DNA of 24,200 nt from JAWXBR01 sp034440235. GTDB taxonomy: Bacteria; Bacteroidota; Ignavibacteria; Kapaibacteriales; Kapaibacteriaceae. A program made the translations under genes and the position numbers. Positions 1 through 5,902 of this stretch are shown here, one piece after another (the first letter of the stretch is position 1; each line of letters begins with the position of its first letter). The DNA lies in contig JAWXBR010000040.1 of the NCBI GenBank assembly GCA_034440235.1, forward strand, positions 1 to 24,200, given 5' to 3'. Under the pieces are notes generated by a model, which saw only the letters and a program-made list of their open reading frames with translations, ran no database searches and had not been told where the DNA came from.

Positions 1-39
1 AACTTCGTTGCTTCACAACAGATTGTTGTAGTCAAGTAA
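1..39 (+). CDS. C-terminal end of a probable T9SS-secreted protein (partial)
   Basis: Frame 1 reads NFVASQQIVVVK and then a TAA stop at 37-39; the rest of the gene lies before the window. A final strand ending in alternating hydrophobic residues and Val-Val-Lys is typical of the last beta strand of T9SS type A sorting domains, and two other proteins in this window carry such domains. A strong hairpin terminator begins 22 nt after the stop, which supports a real gene end. With only 12 residues visible, no function can be given. Confidence 0.55.
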   Translation, partial: NFVASQQIVVVK

Positions 40-60
40 ACCGCTCCTCGTAAATCAACA

Positions 61-97
61 AGCCCCGGCTGCACGTGCAGTCGGGGCTTTCTTTTTT
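61..97 (+). terminator. Rho-independent terminator of the upstream plus-strand gene
   Basis: AGCCCCG at 61-67 pairs with CGGGGCT at 82-88. The interior 69-80 (CTGCACGTGCAG) is itself a perfect palindrome, so the stem is long, with one G-T pair at 68/81. The run TTTCTTTTTT follows at 88-97. It ends the gene whose stop is at 37-39. There is no matching T-run on the minus strand, so it probably does not end lolA. Confidence 0.9.
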
Positions 98-201
98 AGG
101 GAGGGTCTTGGCAAGGAGCACCGATATCTGTCTTCGTTACTGATCGATCTATCGCTAGGTTGCTTCCTGCCGCTCTTCGTATTGCCGTAAATCGACTGTT
201 G
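98..201. other. Short gap between convergent gene ends
   Basis: Apart from the duplicated lolA end at 185-216, I see no gene, hairpin or promoter-like element here. The open frame crossing 96-413 is a shadow of lolA. Confidence 0.5.
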
Positions 202-216
202 TTACCGTAAGTCGAC
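185..216. repeat. Two-copy 20-bp duplication at the lolA stop
   Basis: The 12-mer ccgtaaatcgac at 185-196 recurs as ccgtaagtcgac at 205-216, an exact 20-bp period with 11 of 12 matches. The second copy encodes the last lolA codons (Val-Asp-Leu-Arg) and the lolA stop (202-204) lies between the copies. It fits the pattern of duplicated gene ends seen elsewhere in the window. Confidence 0.6.
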
Positions 217-795
217 CGTCTGCCATCCCTTGGGTATAGAGAATGTAAACGTGGACGGTGGAAGTTTGCGATCAAGAACAAGTTTCGACACAAACCAAGT
301 GCTCGTCGTGCCGTATTCTGTGACGTTGATAGATGTAATGATATTCCTGCGGTCGAGTATAATTTCTGCCTGATTGATATTCGCAAGCATTGCGTCTTCC
401 CTGGGCGCGGCAAGGCGAATCAATGATGATTGTTTTGTGTGGCTTATGAGCGTTGGACGATAGATGTTGAGCATGAGAAAGAATACACGCTCTAGAGAGA
501 CTTCGTCGGATGAAGGCTTGTATGTATTCAAGACGACAGTCTTAGTCGAAGGCACGACGTTCCACACAGTCTGGCCATCGCAGATAATCTCGCGGTCGGA
601 CAACGTTATGTGATACATACCACCTTTACGCGCCTTTAGCGAGCCGCGCATACCAGTTGCATCGCGGAACGTGCACGACACACTTTTCAGCTTTGTGTAT
701 TTCGCCTGGAACGCATCAAGTGCATCTCTGCCGGCCAGGGGCATGACAAGAACAGCTGCGGCAAAAGCGGCAGTAACGTTAAAACGTAAAGACAT
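202..795 (-). CDS. lolA: LolA-like outer-membrane lipoprotein carrier protein
   Basis: A 197-residue exported protein. An N-terminal hydrophobic stretch (about residues 5-21) is followed by the LolA pattern: DALDAFQAKYTKLKSVSCTF, then a run of short beta strands including DGQTVWNVVPSTKTVVLN and FTFSIPKGWQTVDL at the C-terminus. LolA carries lipoproteins across the periplasm from the LolCDE transporter to the outer membrane; this role comes from the family. The length is close to that of LolA proteins. The gene is last in a minus-strand series DUF2130 - DUF3108 - lolA, and the 97 bp before its ATG are almost entirely a 19-bp tandem array. Only a weak GGA lies before the start. A lolB partner is not present in the window. 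Confidence 0.8.
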   Translation of the reverse strand: MSLRFNVTAAFAAAVLVMPLAGRDALDAFQAKYTKLKSVSCTFRDATGMRGSLKARKGGMYHITLSDREIICDGQTVWNVVPSTKTVVLNTYKPSSDEVSLERVFFLMLNIYRPTLISHTKQSSLIRLAAPREDAMLANINQAEIILDRRNIITSINVTEYGTTSTWFVSKLVLDRKLPPSTFTFSIPKGWQTVDLR

Positions 796-806
796 AGTTA
801 GTCCGG

Positions 807-910
807 GTTAGCGACCACAGTCGGTGTTAGCGACTTTAATCGGTGTTAGCGACTTTAATCGGGGTTGGCGACTTTAATCGGGGTTAGCGACTTTAATCGG
901 GGTTAGCGAC
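807..910. repeat. 19-bp tandem array covering the DUF3108 stop and the gap to lolA
   Basis: The core gttagcgac starts at 807, 826, 845, 864 (as gttggcgac), 883 and 902, an exact 19-bp period over six copies. Read on the minus strand the unit is AGTCGCTAACCCCGATTAA, which is the DUF3108 C-terminus (Ala-Asn-Pro-Asp-stop) and therefore repeats the stop codon. Because 19 is not a multiple of 3, successive copies put a TAA in each of the three frames. The copy nearest lolA (accacagtcgg) is the most divergent. Confidence 0.95.
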
Positions 911-1687
911 CTTGGAAGTAAGGGGTCCACGCAGCCCCTTATACGAAGTAAGCTCAGCGTCTACGCTGCCAATGAGAATCTTGGTGCTGACCTTCACTGG
1001 AATCTTACGGTCGTCGTCGGAGAGCCAGATAATAATGCGACCTTCGGACTTAAAGAGGCCACCCTTCTTAATGATGGGCTCTATGACGATCGTGTTGAAC
1101 GTACCTGCCTCGACTTCGATTTGCTGACGTCCCAGCACCTTTATCTGAAGATCGTGCGTCTCGCGGTCGAAGAAGTTCTGCATCGAAATCACTTCGCCTT
1201 TTTTCATGTTTCGTAGATCGTATGTACGTACATGGTAGAGCGCAGAAACAACGTCGTGCACAAACGGTGGAATCTTGAACGTGCCTTCTGTGGTGACGGC
1301 ACTATTACCTTTCTGATCGAATGCGGCCGAGAAGTCTTTCGAAAAACCACCCTCGCGAATGATCTGTTCGAAACGCCACGGAAAGAGTCCGTTAATATCA
1401 ACCATCGTGCGATACCGATCGCGCACCTTGTACAAAAACTCGAGGCTAGAAAGCGATGCGACATCAAAGCGAATGTCGTAGCAATTCTGCTCGTTGATAA
1501 CAATAGGATCCTTGCCAACCTGAAACACGGCGTAGCCAGCCGTAATAAACTTATAGCCAACAGAGTATTCAAGGCGCTCTCCAAAACCAAATGCTTCGTT
1601 CTTCACGTAACGTAGTGGTGTCGGGTCGCCTGCTGATATAGTTGTGTACGCAGCTAGCGCTAAGAGTATGTACAAGTGTTTTGTCAT
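893..1687 (-). CDS. DUF3108 domain exported protein
   Basis: A 264-residue protein with a signal peptide (MTKHLYILLALAAYTTISAG) and the DUF3108 pattern: FGFGERLEYSVGYKFITAGY near the N-terminus, a central YRTMVDINGLFPWRFEQ, then GTFNTIVIEPIIKKGGLFK and IWLSDDDRKIPVKVSTKI. The family is a periplasmic, LolA/LolB-like beta fold of unknown biochemical role. It begins 9 bp after the end of DUF2130, and lolA follows, so the three are probably co-transcribed. Placement next to lolA suggests envelope or lipoprotein biology (inference). The last codons and stop are the template of the 19-bp array downstream. Confidence 0.8.
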   Translation of the reverse strand: MTKHLYILLALAAYTTISAGDPTPLRYVKNEAFGFGERLEYSVGYKFITAGYAVFQVGKDPIVINEQNCYDIRFDVASLSSLEFLYKVRDRYRTMVDINGLFPWRFEQIIREGGFSKDFSAAFDQKGNSAVTTEGTFKIPPFVHDVVSALYHVRTYDLRNMKKGEVISMQNFFDRETHDLQIKVLGRQQIEVEAGTFNTIVIEPIIKKGGLFKSEGRIIIWLSDDDRKIPVKVSTKILIGSVDAELTSYKGLRGPLTSKVANPD

Positions 1688-1696
1688 GGTGCGAAC

Positions 1697-2911
1697 CTAC
1701 GGACGAAGAGTAAAGGGTTCTCTTGTTTCGTCATCGGGTGGCTCGAGCTGACGTACAGTAGCTATCTCACTGCCAGCAATGCCTTTAATAGATCCATAGA
1801 GATGAGCTGTATTCACAAGAACCTTATCGAGTTGTTTCTCGCGTTGCTTCCAATTTTTCTCTGTCTGTAATCGTTCTCGGTCGAGTTCGCTTCGCATCGT
1901 GGTAAACGAATCGACGATTGCCTCCATCTGCATTCTAAATTCATTGCCCGTGAGATACTGGTAAAGCATCGCCATCTTCTCGCCTTTGTTCTCCTGACTT
2001 GACGTTGCAATTGAAACGTTCACGACCATGGCTCGCAGGACATGACACAAAGCTTTGAATTCGTCGACCCGACAGACCCAAACCCCCTGCACGTTCCCAA
2101 AACGCTCCATATTTTTTGGCATAACATCGGTCACCAGAACACCAAGGTCAGCACCACATGCTCGCATGTCTTGTTTAAGCTTGCCAATCCATTCTTCACT
2201 GAAATGCTTGGTGTTTTTGCTCTCGTAGTAGATCGATCCCACCTTACGTCCAGCATCGTTTACCACATGCAGACAGTCAGCCCCCGTCCGCCCCTTAACA
2301 ACTGGCTGAATGTCGTCGTGCGGGAATGTCGTGCGCAGGAACTCCTCGATAATTAGCTCGAGGATCTCGCCCTGCATTTGCTGCGAACCCTGCTCGGCCT
2401 TGCGGCGCATTTCCTCTGCGAGGCGGAGCTGATCGTCGTACTTCTTTTGCAGCTCACGTTTCTCTATCTCATACCGCTCAGAGTCCAGCTTTCGTTCGGT
2501 TAGGTTTCGCTCAGCGTCCAGCTTTCGTTCGGAAAGGTTCCGCTCAGCCTCCTGCTTTCGTTCGGCCAAGTACCGCTCCGCCTCTACTTGGCGTTCGAGT
2601 GTAAAGCGTTCGTTCTCTTGCCGTTTAATGCGCTCTTCGACACGCTGCTGCTCCTCGAGAACTCGTTTTTTGATGTCGAGTTCGATGTCTTCTTTCTGCT
2701 CGCGGTGTGCACGCTCGAGCTCGAGGTGCTTAATCTCGAGCTCCTTCAGCTTGCGCAGTTCGTCTTTACGCTGCGCTGTGGCAAGCTCTGCATCGTGTGC
2801 AGCCTTGTGTTCGAATTCGTCGCGTAGCTGACGTTCGATGTCATGCTTGACGAGTTTATCGATGTCGATGGGCTCCCCGCACTTGGGGCACGTGATCTGC
2901 GATGTAGACAT
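1697..2911 (-). CDS. DUF2130 protein: zinc ribbon, long coiled coil, nuclease-like domain
   Basis: A 404-residue protein. An N-terminal CPKCGEPIDI (residues 8-17) looks like a half zinc ribbon. Residues about 28-178 are a highly charged coiled coil with an 11-residue (hendecad) repeat at 110-150. The DUF2130 domain (about 179-290) contains GRTGADCLHVV and, 18 residues later, YYESKNTK; the Asp(212)...Glu(230)-x-Lys(232) spacing resembles PD-(D/E)xK nucleases. A second helical region (320-375) follows. The family function is not established. The ATG is fixed by the CPKCG motif: there is no other start codon between it and the in-frame stop inside the upstream tRNA gene. The tRNA 3' end lies only 3 nt away, so there is no room for a separate ribosome-binding site. 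Confidence 0.85.
   Translation of the reverse strand: MSTSQITCPKCGEPIDIDKLVKHDIERQLRDEFEHKAAHDAELATAQRKDELRKLKELEIKHLELERAHREQKEDIELDIKKRVLEEQQRVEERIKRQENERFTLERQVEAERYLAERKQEAERNLSERKLDAERNLTERKLDSERYEIEKRELQKKYDDQLRLAEEMRRKAEQGSQQMQGEILELIIEEFLRTTFPHDDIQPVVKGRTGADCLHVVNDAGRKVGSIYYESKNTKHFSEEWIGKLKQDMRACGADLGVLVTDVMPKNMERFGNVQGVWVCRVDEFKALCHVLRAMVVNVSIATSSQENKGEKMAMLYQYLTGNEFRMQMEAIVDSFTTMRSELDRERLQTEKNWKQREKQLDKVLVNTAHLYGSIKGIAGSEIATVRQLEPPDDETREPFTLRP
2483..2581. repeat. 33-bp in-frame tandem repeat inside DUF2130
   Basis: Three clear copies at 2483-2515, 2516-2548 and 2549-2581 share the core gctttcgttcgg and a final cgctc(a/c)gc; more divergent copies flank them. Each encodes 11 residues of the type (E/D)AERxLxERK(L/Q), extending the coiled coil by one hendecad without changing frame. 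Confidence 0.9.
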
Positions 2912-2914
2912 GTG

Positions 2915-2987
2915 TGGGCCTGGCCGGATTTGAACCAGCGACCAACGGATTATGAGTCCGCTGCACTAACCGCTGTGCTACAGGCCC
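2915..2987 (-). tRNA. tRNA with CAT anticodon, probably tRNA-Ile2 (lysidine type)
   Basis: The reverse complement folds as a complete cloverleaf of 73 nt: acceptor GGGCCTG/CAGGCCC, D arm GCAC...GTGC, anticodon arm GCGGA-CTCATAA-TCCGT with anticodon CAT at 2952-2954, T arm GCTGG-TTCAAAT-CCGGC, discriminator A. CCA is not encoded. CAT can be elongator Met, initiator Met or Ile2. The overall sequence, in particular TTGGTCGCTGGTTCAA, is closest to bacterial tRNA-Ile2. The acceptor pairs C4-G69 and C5-G68, known determinants for the lysidine synthetase TilS, are both present. The initiator hallmarks are absent. The neighbouring DUF2130 start is 3 nt downstream on the same strand. Confidence 0.9.
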
Positions 2988-3067
2988 CCGGTGTTCGTGC
3001 GTACGCTGCACGTAACAATCAAAGCGTTTTTAGAAACGTGATCAGATGAGAAGATGAGCAGATCTAT

Positions 3068-3844
3068 TTAATTGAACAGACCTATGAAAAGGCCAAGCTG
3101 TGCGGAGAATGCCGTTGCCTTAATATTTTCCGGTACCCCGGTAACAACTGCAGTCCGATTCATCTCCCAATCACTATCCGACACCTGCAGCGTGTACGCA
3201 GCCTGTGCACGCAATGCCACCCAAGGCGCAACTGCGTACTCGATATTTAGACGGGGCACAACTGAGAGAGCTGAGCGCCGCATTTCTGTGAACACAGTGG
3301 AAGGGGCTGGCGTTGCCGGATCTTTAAGGGCGTCCCATGCAATTCCCGAAGGGGCTTGGTACGTCGAAATCGTTTGTGTGGCCCAACCGAATCCTGCGCC
3401 AGGGATCACCGAAAAACCCCGGAACGGTACCCATGCATAATCTATGTGTACAGTGCGTGAGCCGAGGGAATACTCCATGGTGCGATTTACTGTGTCTGTG
3501 CCAACGGCGATACTCGCTTCTGAGGAACGGCTGCCCGTAATCCAAGAAAAACCAATGCGCACATTTGGAACAATGCCAACAGCAGTGAAGAGTTCGACGC
3601 CAGCTTGGATAAACGGCGTCTTCAGTTCTGCAAGACCTAGTTCTGTGGCTCGGACGTTCAGGGCATCCAGGTTCGGAAAGGAAAAGGAAACTACTGGACC
3701 CACCCCGATAGCGAAATATGGTAAGGCTTCATCTTTTAACGACACGCCTTCATCGAACGAAAGTTCGTCCAGACGATCGTCCTGAGCCAATGCCGGTACG
3801 GCAAGGGCTAGACAAAGCAGCGCTGCTAGCAGCGATCTATTCAT
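3068..3844 (-). CDS. Outer-membrane beta-barrel protein
   Basis: A 258-residue exported protein. I start it at the ATG at 3842-3844 because a GGAGA Shine-Dalgarno lies 7 nt upstream and the N-terminus is then a clean signal peptide (MNRSLLAALLCLALAVPALA); the open frame extends further but only across the divergent manC-like gene. The mature part alternates short amphipathic strands and turns, for example PYFAIGVGPVVSFSFPNLDA, FTAVGIVPNVRIGFSWITGS and AWVALRAQAAYTLQVSDSD, and ends with an aromatic residue (LGLFIGLFN), as in small 8-10 stranded barrels. Substrate and exact family are not recognisable. It is transcribed divergently from manC with about 80 bp between the starts. Confidence 0.7.
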   Translation of the reverse strand: MNRSLLAALLCLALAVPALAQDDRLDELSFDEGVSLKDEALPYFAIGVGPVVSFSFPNLDALNVRATELGLAELKTPFIQAGVELFTAVGIVPNVRIGFSWITGSRSSEASIAVGTDTVNRTMEYSLGSRTVHIDYAWVPFRGFSVIPGAGFGWATQTISTYQAPSGIAWDALKDPATPAPSTVFTEMRRSALSVVPRLNIEYAVAPWVALRAQAAYTLQVSDSDWEMNRTAVVTGVPENIKATAFSAQLGLFIGLFN

Positions 3845-3868
3845 ATATGTCTCCAGAAAATGTAAGAT

Positions 3869-3876
3869 CAAAGATA
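3869..3876 (-). promoter_or_regulatory. Bacteroidota-type -7 element for the barrel gene
   Basis: On the minus strand this reads TATCTTTG, an exact match to TAnnTTTG. It would place the transcript start about 15-20 nt before the ATG at 3844. No good -33 TTG was found at the usual spacing, so the call is tentative. Confidence 0.4.
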
Positions 3877-3926
3877 CGAACCGCTGAACGGGAGCGGCGT
3901 ATTTTGGTTCCCATTCAAGGAGCATC

Positions 3927-5018
3927 ATGATGGTCTTAGCAGTGGTGATGGCAGGTGGTCTAGGAATGCGGTTATGGCCGCGCAGTACAGAACGGAAGCC
4001 CAAGCAATTCGTGCATGTCATGGGTGAAGGCACACTCATTCAGAACACCGTTGTCAGGCTGCAACCGTTTGTCCTGCAGGAAAATGTCTTTGTCGTTACA
4101 ACCGACGATCTCGAAGCGCACGTGCGTGAGCAACTTCCTGATGTGCCGGTGGCGAATATTATTCGAGAGCCGTTCGGACGTAATACGGGGCCGTGTATAG
4201 CACTGGCGGCTACCATCCTAAGGCAGAAATACGACGACGACACAATCCTTGTGATTCTTCCAAGTGACCATGTCATTCAGAACGTGCGCGAATTTCAGTC
4301 GGTGCTCAACCGTGCATGCACGGCAGCAATGGCACAACAGTGCATTGTTACGATCGGTGTTATGCCCACACGTCCAGAAAGTGGATTTGGTTATATTCAA
4401 GTTGGTGACGATGTAGAAACAACGAATCCGATTCTGGACGGCCGTCTTCAGCATGTACGCACGTTTGCCGAAAAGCCGGACGTTGCAACCGCGCAACGCT
4501 TCATCGATGCTGGCGACTTTGTGTGGAACAGCGGCATCTTTGTTGCCCGCATTGGTGTGCTCCTCGATACAATTCATAAACATCTGCCCGATCATGGACC
4601 GTTGTTTCAGGTCTATGCTCGCTCGATTGGCAATGACGACGAGCGCGATGTCCTCGAAAACGTGTACCGTCAGATTCGATCTGTTTCCTTCGATATCGGT
4701 GTGATGGAGAAAGCTCAAAACGCTTGTGTTGTCGAGGGGGCGTTTGGATGGAGCGACGTAGGCACTTGGGACGAGCTGTATCGAATGTCGATGAAGGACA
4801 CGATGAACAACGTCCTGGAAGGGAATGTCGTCACACAGAACTCTTCGAACTGCTTCGTCAACGGCTCTAGCGGCCGCCTTATCGGACTCGTGGGAGTCGA
4901 GAACCTAATCGTAGTCGAAACCGAAACATCGATTCTTATCTGCGAACGTGGGCAGAGCGAAAAGACACGCGACCTCGTCGAACTGTTGCGCCGACGTCAC
5001 ATTTCTAAGCACCTGTAA
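3927..5018 (+). CDS. manC: Mannose-1-phosphate guanylyltransferase (GDP-mannose pyrophosphorylase)
   Basis: A 363-residue nucleotidyltransferase that makes GDP-mannose from mannose-1-phosphate and GTP for surface polysaccharide or glycan synthesis. The signature GGLGMRLWPRSTERKPKQF (residues 10-28) is the nucleotide-binding loop with the catalytic Arg and Lys. ILPSDHVI carries the metal-binding Asp, and FAEKPD, FVWNSGIFV and VEGAFGWSDVGTW are the sugar-binding and C-terminal core motifs. The length matches the short, single-domain enzymes that lack the fused isomerase (cupin) domain of longer ManC proteins. Two ATG codons are adjacent; AAGGAG at 3917-3922 is better spaced for the second (3930). 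The RlpA-like gene starts 1 nt after the stop, so they share a transcript. Confidence 0.92.
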   Translation: MMVLAVVMAGGLGMRLWPRSTERKPKQFVHVMGEGTLIQNTVVRLQPFVLQENVFVVTTDDLEAHVREQLPDVPVANIIREPFGRNTGPCIALAATILRQKYDDDTILVILPSDHVIQNVREFQSVLNRACTAAMAQQCIVTIGVMPTRPESGFGYIQVGDDVETTNPILDGRLQHVRTFAEKPDVATAQRFIDAGDFVWNSGIFVARIGVLLDTIHKHLPDHGPLFQVYARSIGNDDERDVLENVYRQIRSVSFDIGVMEKAQNACVVEGAFGWSDVGTWDELYRMSMKDTMNNVLEGNVVTQNSSNCFVNGSSGRLIGLVGVENLIVVETETSILICERGQSEKTRDLVELLRRRHISKHL

Positions 5019-5019
5019 C

Positions 5020-5817
5020 ATGGTCGTCAAAGCCTACGCTGTATCACTTTGCGTGCTCGTGCTCTGCTGTCTAATTGCAGCGACTATTACGGCCAGTGGA
5101 CAAGAAGCTACTGTGTACGAACGTTCCGCTGAGATGACTAAACGAGCCGACAGCCTTCGCAATGAATGGAGAGTACTTTGGAAGCGCTCCGACAGCATGC
5201 GAATATCGTCGATGCTTTTGCGTATGCGCGGCGACAGCCTAAAAGTCAAGGCTGCTGCATTTATTGCTGCACATAAGCGCGACAGCACAAAAACGGTAGA
5301 CTCGGTTAGGCGAGATAGCTTAAGATCTATAGATACCATTCCGATTGACAGTGCGAAAGTTGTCGGTTCGTTGGAACACGACAGTCTTGCATTTGCCGAC
5401 TCATTGCGGCGCGTACTGCTACGACGTTTATACGACTATGCGATGTCGAATCTAAAGCGTACCAAGAACAGCAGTACCATTACTGCGTCGGATTCGATTA
5501 CGGTTGCTATGATGATTACAGAACCCGATTCGGGTGTTGCATCATTTTACGCAAATGCTTTTCATGGGAAGAAAACTTCGAGTGGCGAAGTGTACAACAT
5601 GAATGAGAAGACGTGTGCACATCGGTGGCTGCCATTTGGTACAATGGTGCGTGTACGCAATCTTTCCAACGGCAAGGAAACCAAGGTGCGTGTAAACGAT
5701 AGAGGTCCGTTTAAACACGGACGCGTCATCGACCTATCGAAAGGTGCTGCTCAAGAAATCGACATGATTCGTGCTGGCACTGCACGTGTAGAGATACAAG
5801 TCTTAGAGGAACCGTAA
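5020..5817 (+). CDS. rlpA: RlpA-like double-psi beta-barrel protein with a DSxR-rich stalk
   Basis: A 265-residue protein; the ATG at 5020 gives a good signal peptide (VSLCVLVLCCLIAATITAS region) and abuts the manC stop. The C-terminal 95 residues are the RlpA DPBB domain: VASFYANAFHGKKTSSGEVY, AHRWLPFGTMVRVRNLSNGK, VRVNDRGPFKHGRVIDLS and a closing RVEIQVL. RlpA proteins bind or cleave denuded peptidoglycan glycans at septa. The middle (about residues 35-150) is unusual: about ten Asp-Ser steps, often DSLR or DSMR, in a charged helical stalk. There is no SPOR domain. The last codons (Leu-Glu-Glu-Pro-stop) lie in the first unit of a 21-bp array shared with the end of gcvT. Confidence 0.8.
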   Translation: MVVKAYAVSLCVLVLCCLIAATITASGQEATVYERSAEMTKRADSLRNEWRVLWKRSDSMRISSMLLRMRGDSLKVKAAAFIAAHKRDSTKTVDSVRRDSLRSIDTIPIDSAKVVGSLEHDSLAFADSLRRVLLRRLYDYAMSNLKRTKNSSTITASDSITVAMMITEPDSGVASFYANAFHGKKTSSGEVYNMNEKTCAHRWLPFGTMVRVRNLSNGKETKVRVNDRGPFKHGRVIDLSKGAAQEIDMIRAGTARVEIQVLEEP

Positions 5818-5902
5818 CACATCTTAGAGGAACCGTAACACATCTTAGAGGAACCGTAACACATCTTAGAGGAACGGTAGCACATCTTAGAGGAACGGTA
5901 GC
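5801..5902. repeat. 21-bp tandem array carrying the stops of rlpA (+) and gcvT (-)
   Basis: Four full units start at 5801, 5822, 5843 and 5864, with a fifth of 18 bp at 5885. The first 18 bases read tcttagaggaaccgtaac in units 1-3 and tcttagaggaacggtagc in units 4-5. On the plus strand a unit encodes Leu-Glu-Glu-Pro-stop, the rlpA terminus. On the minus strand the same bases encode Leu-Pro-Phe-Leu-stop, the gcvT terminus. Both genes therefore end inside copies of one sequence. Confidence 0.97.

Noticed and set aside
2911..2990. The tRNA as an attachment site for an integrated element
   Set aside because: No integrase, no second copy of the tRNA end and no mobile genes lie nearby; the tRNA is intact.
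3881..3897. A CCGCT...AGCGG inverted repeat between the divergent starts as an operator
   Set aside because: Only five base pairs with a 7-base centre; such a repeat is expected by chance at this base composition.
3845..4039. N-terminal extension of the barrel protein by 65 residues
   Set aside because: It would overlap the divergent manC gene, and a good Shine-Dalgarno and signal peptide mark the start at 3844.
4218..4718. A 166-codon minus-strand open frame
   Set aside because: It is antisense to the well-supported mannose-1-phosphate guanylyltransferase gene.
807..5902. The regular repeats as a CRISPR array
   Set aside because: Units are directly adjacent with no unique spacers, and no cas genes are present.
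5801..5902. The 21-bp array as a bidirectional terminator
   Set aside because: The unit has no inverted repeat and no T-run on either strand.
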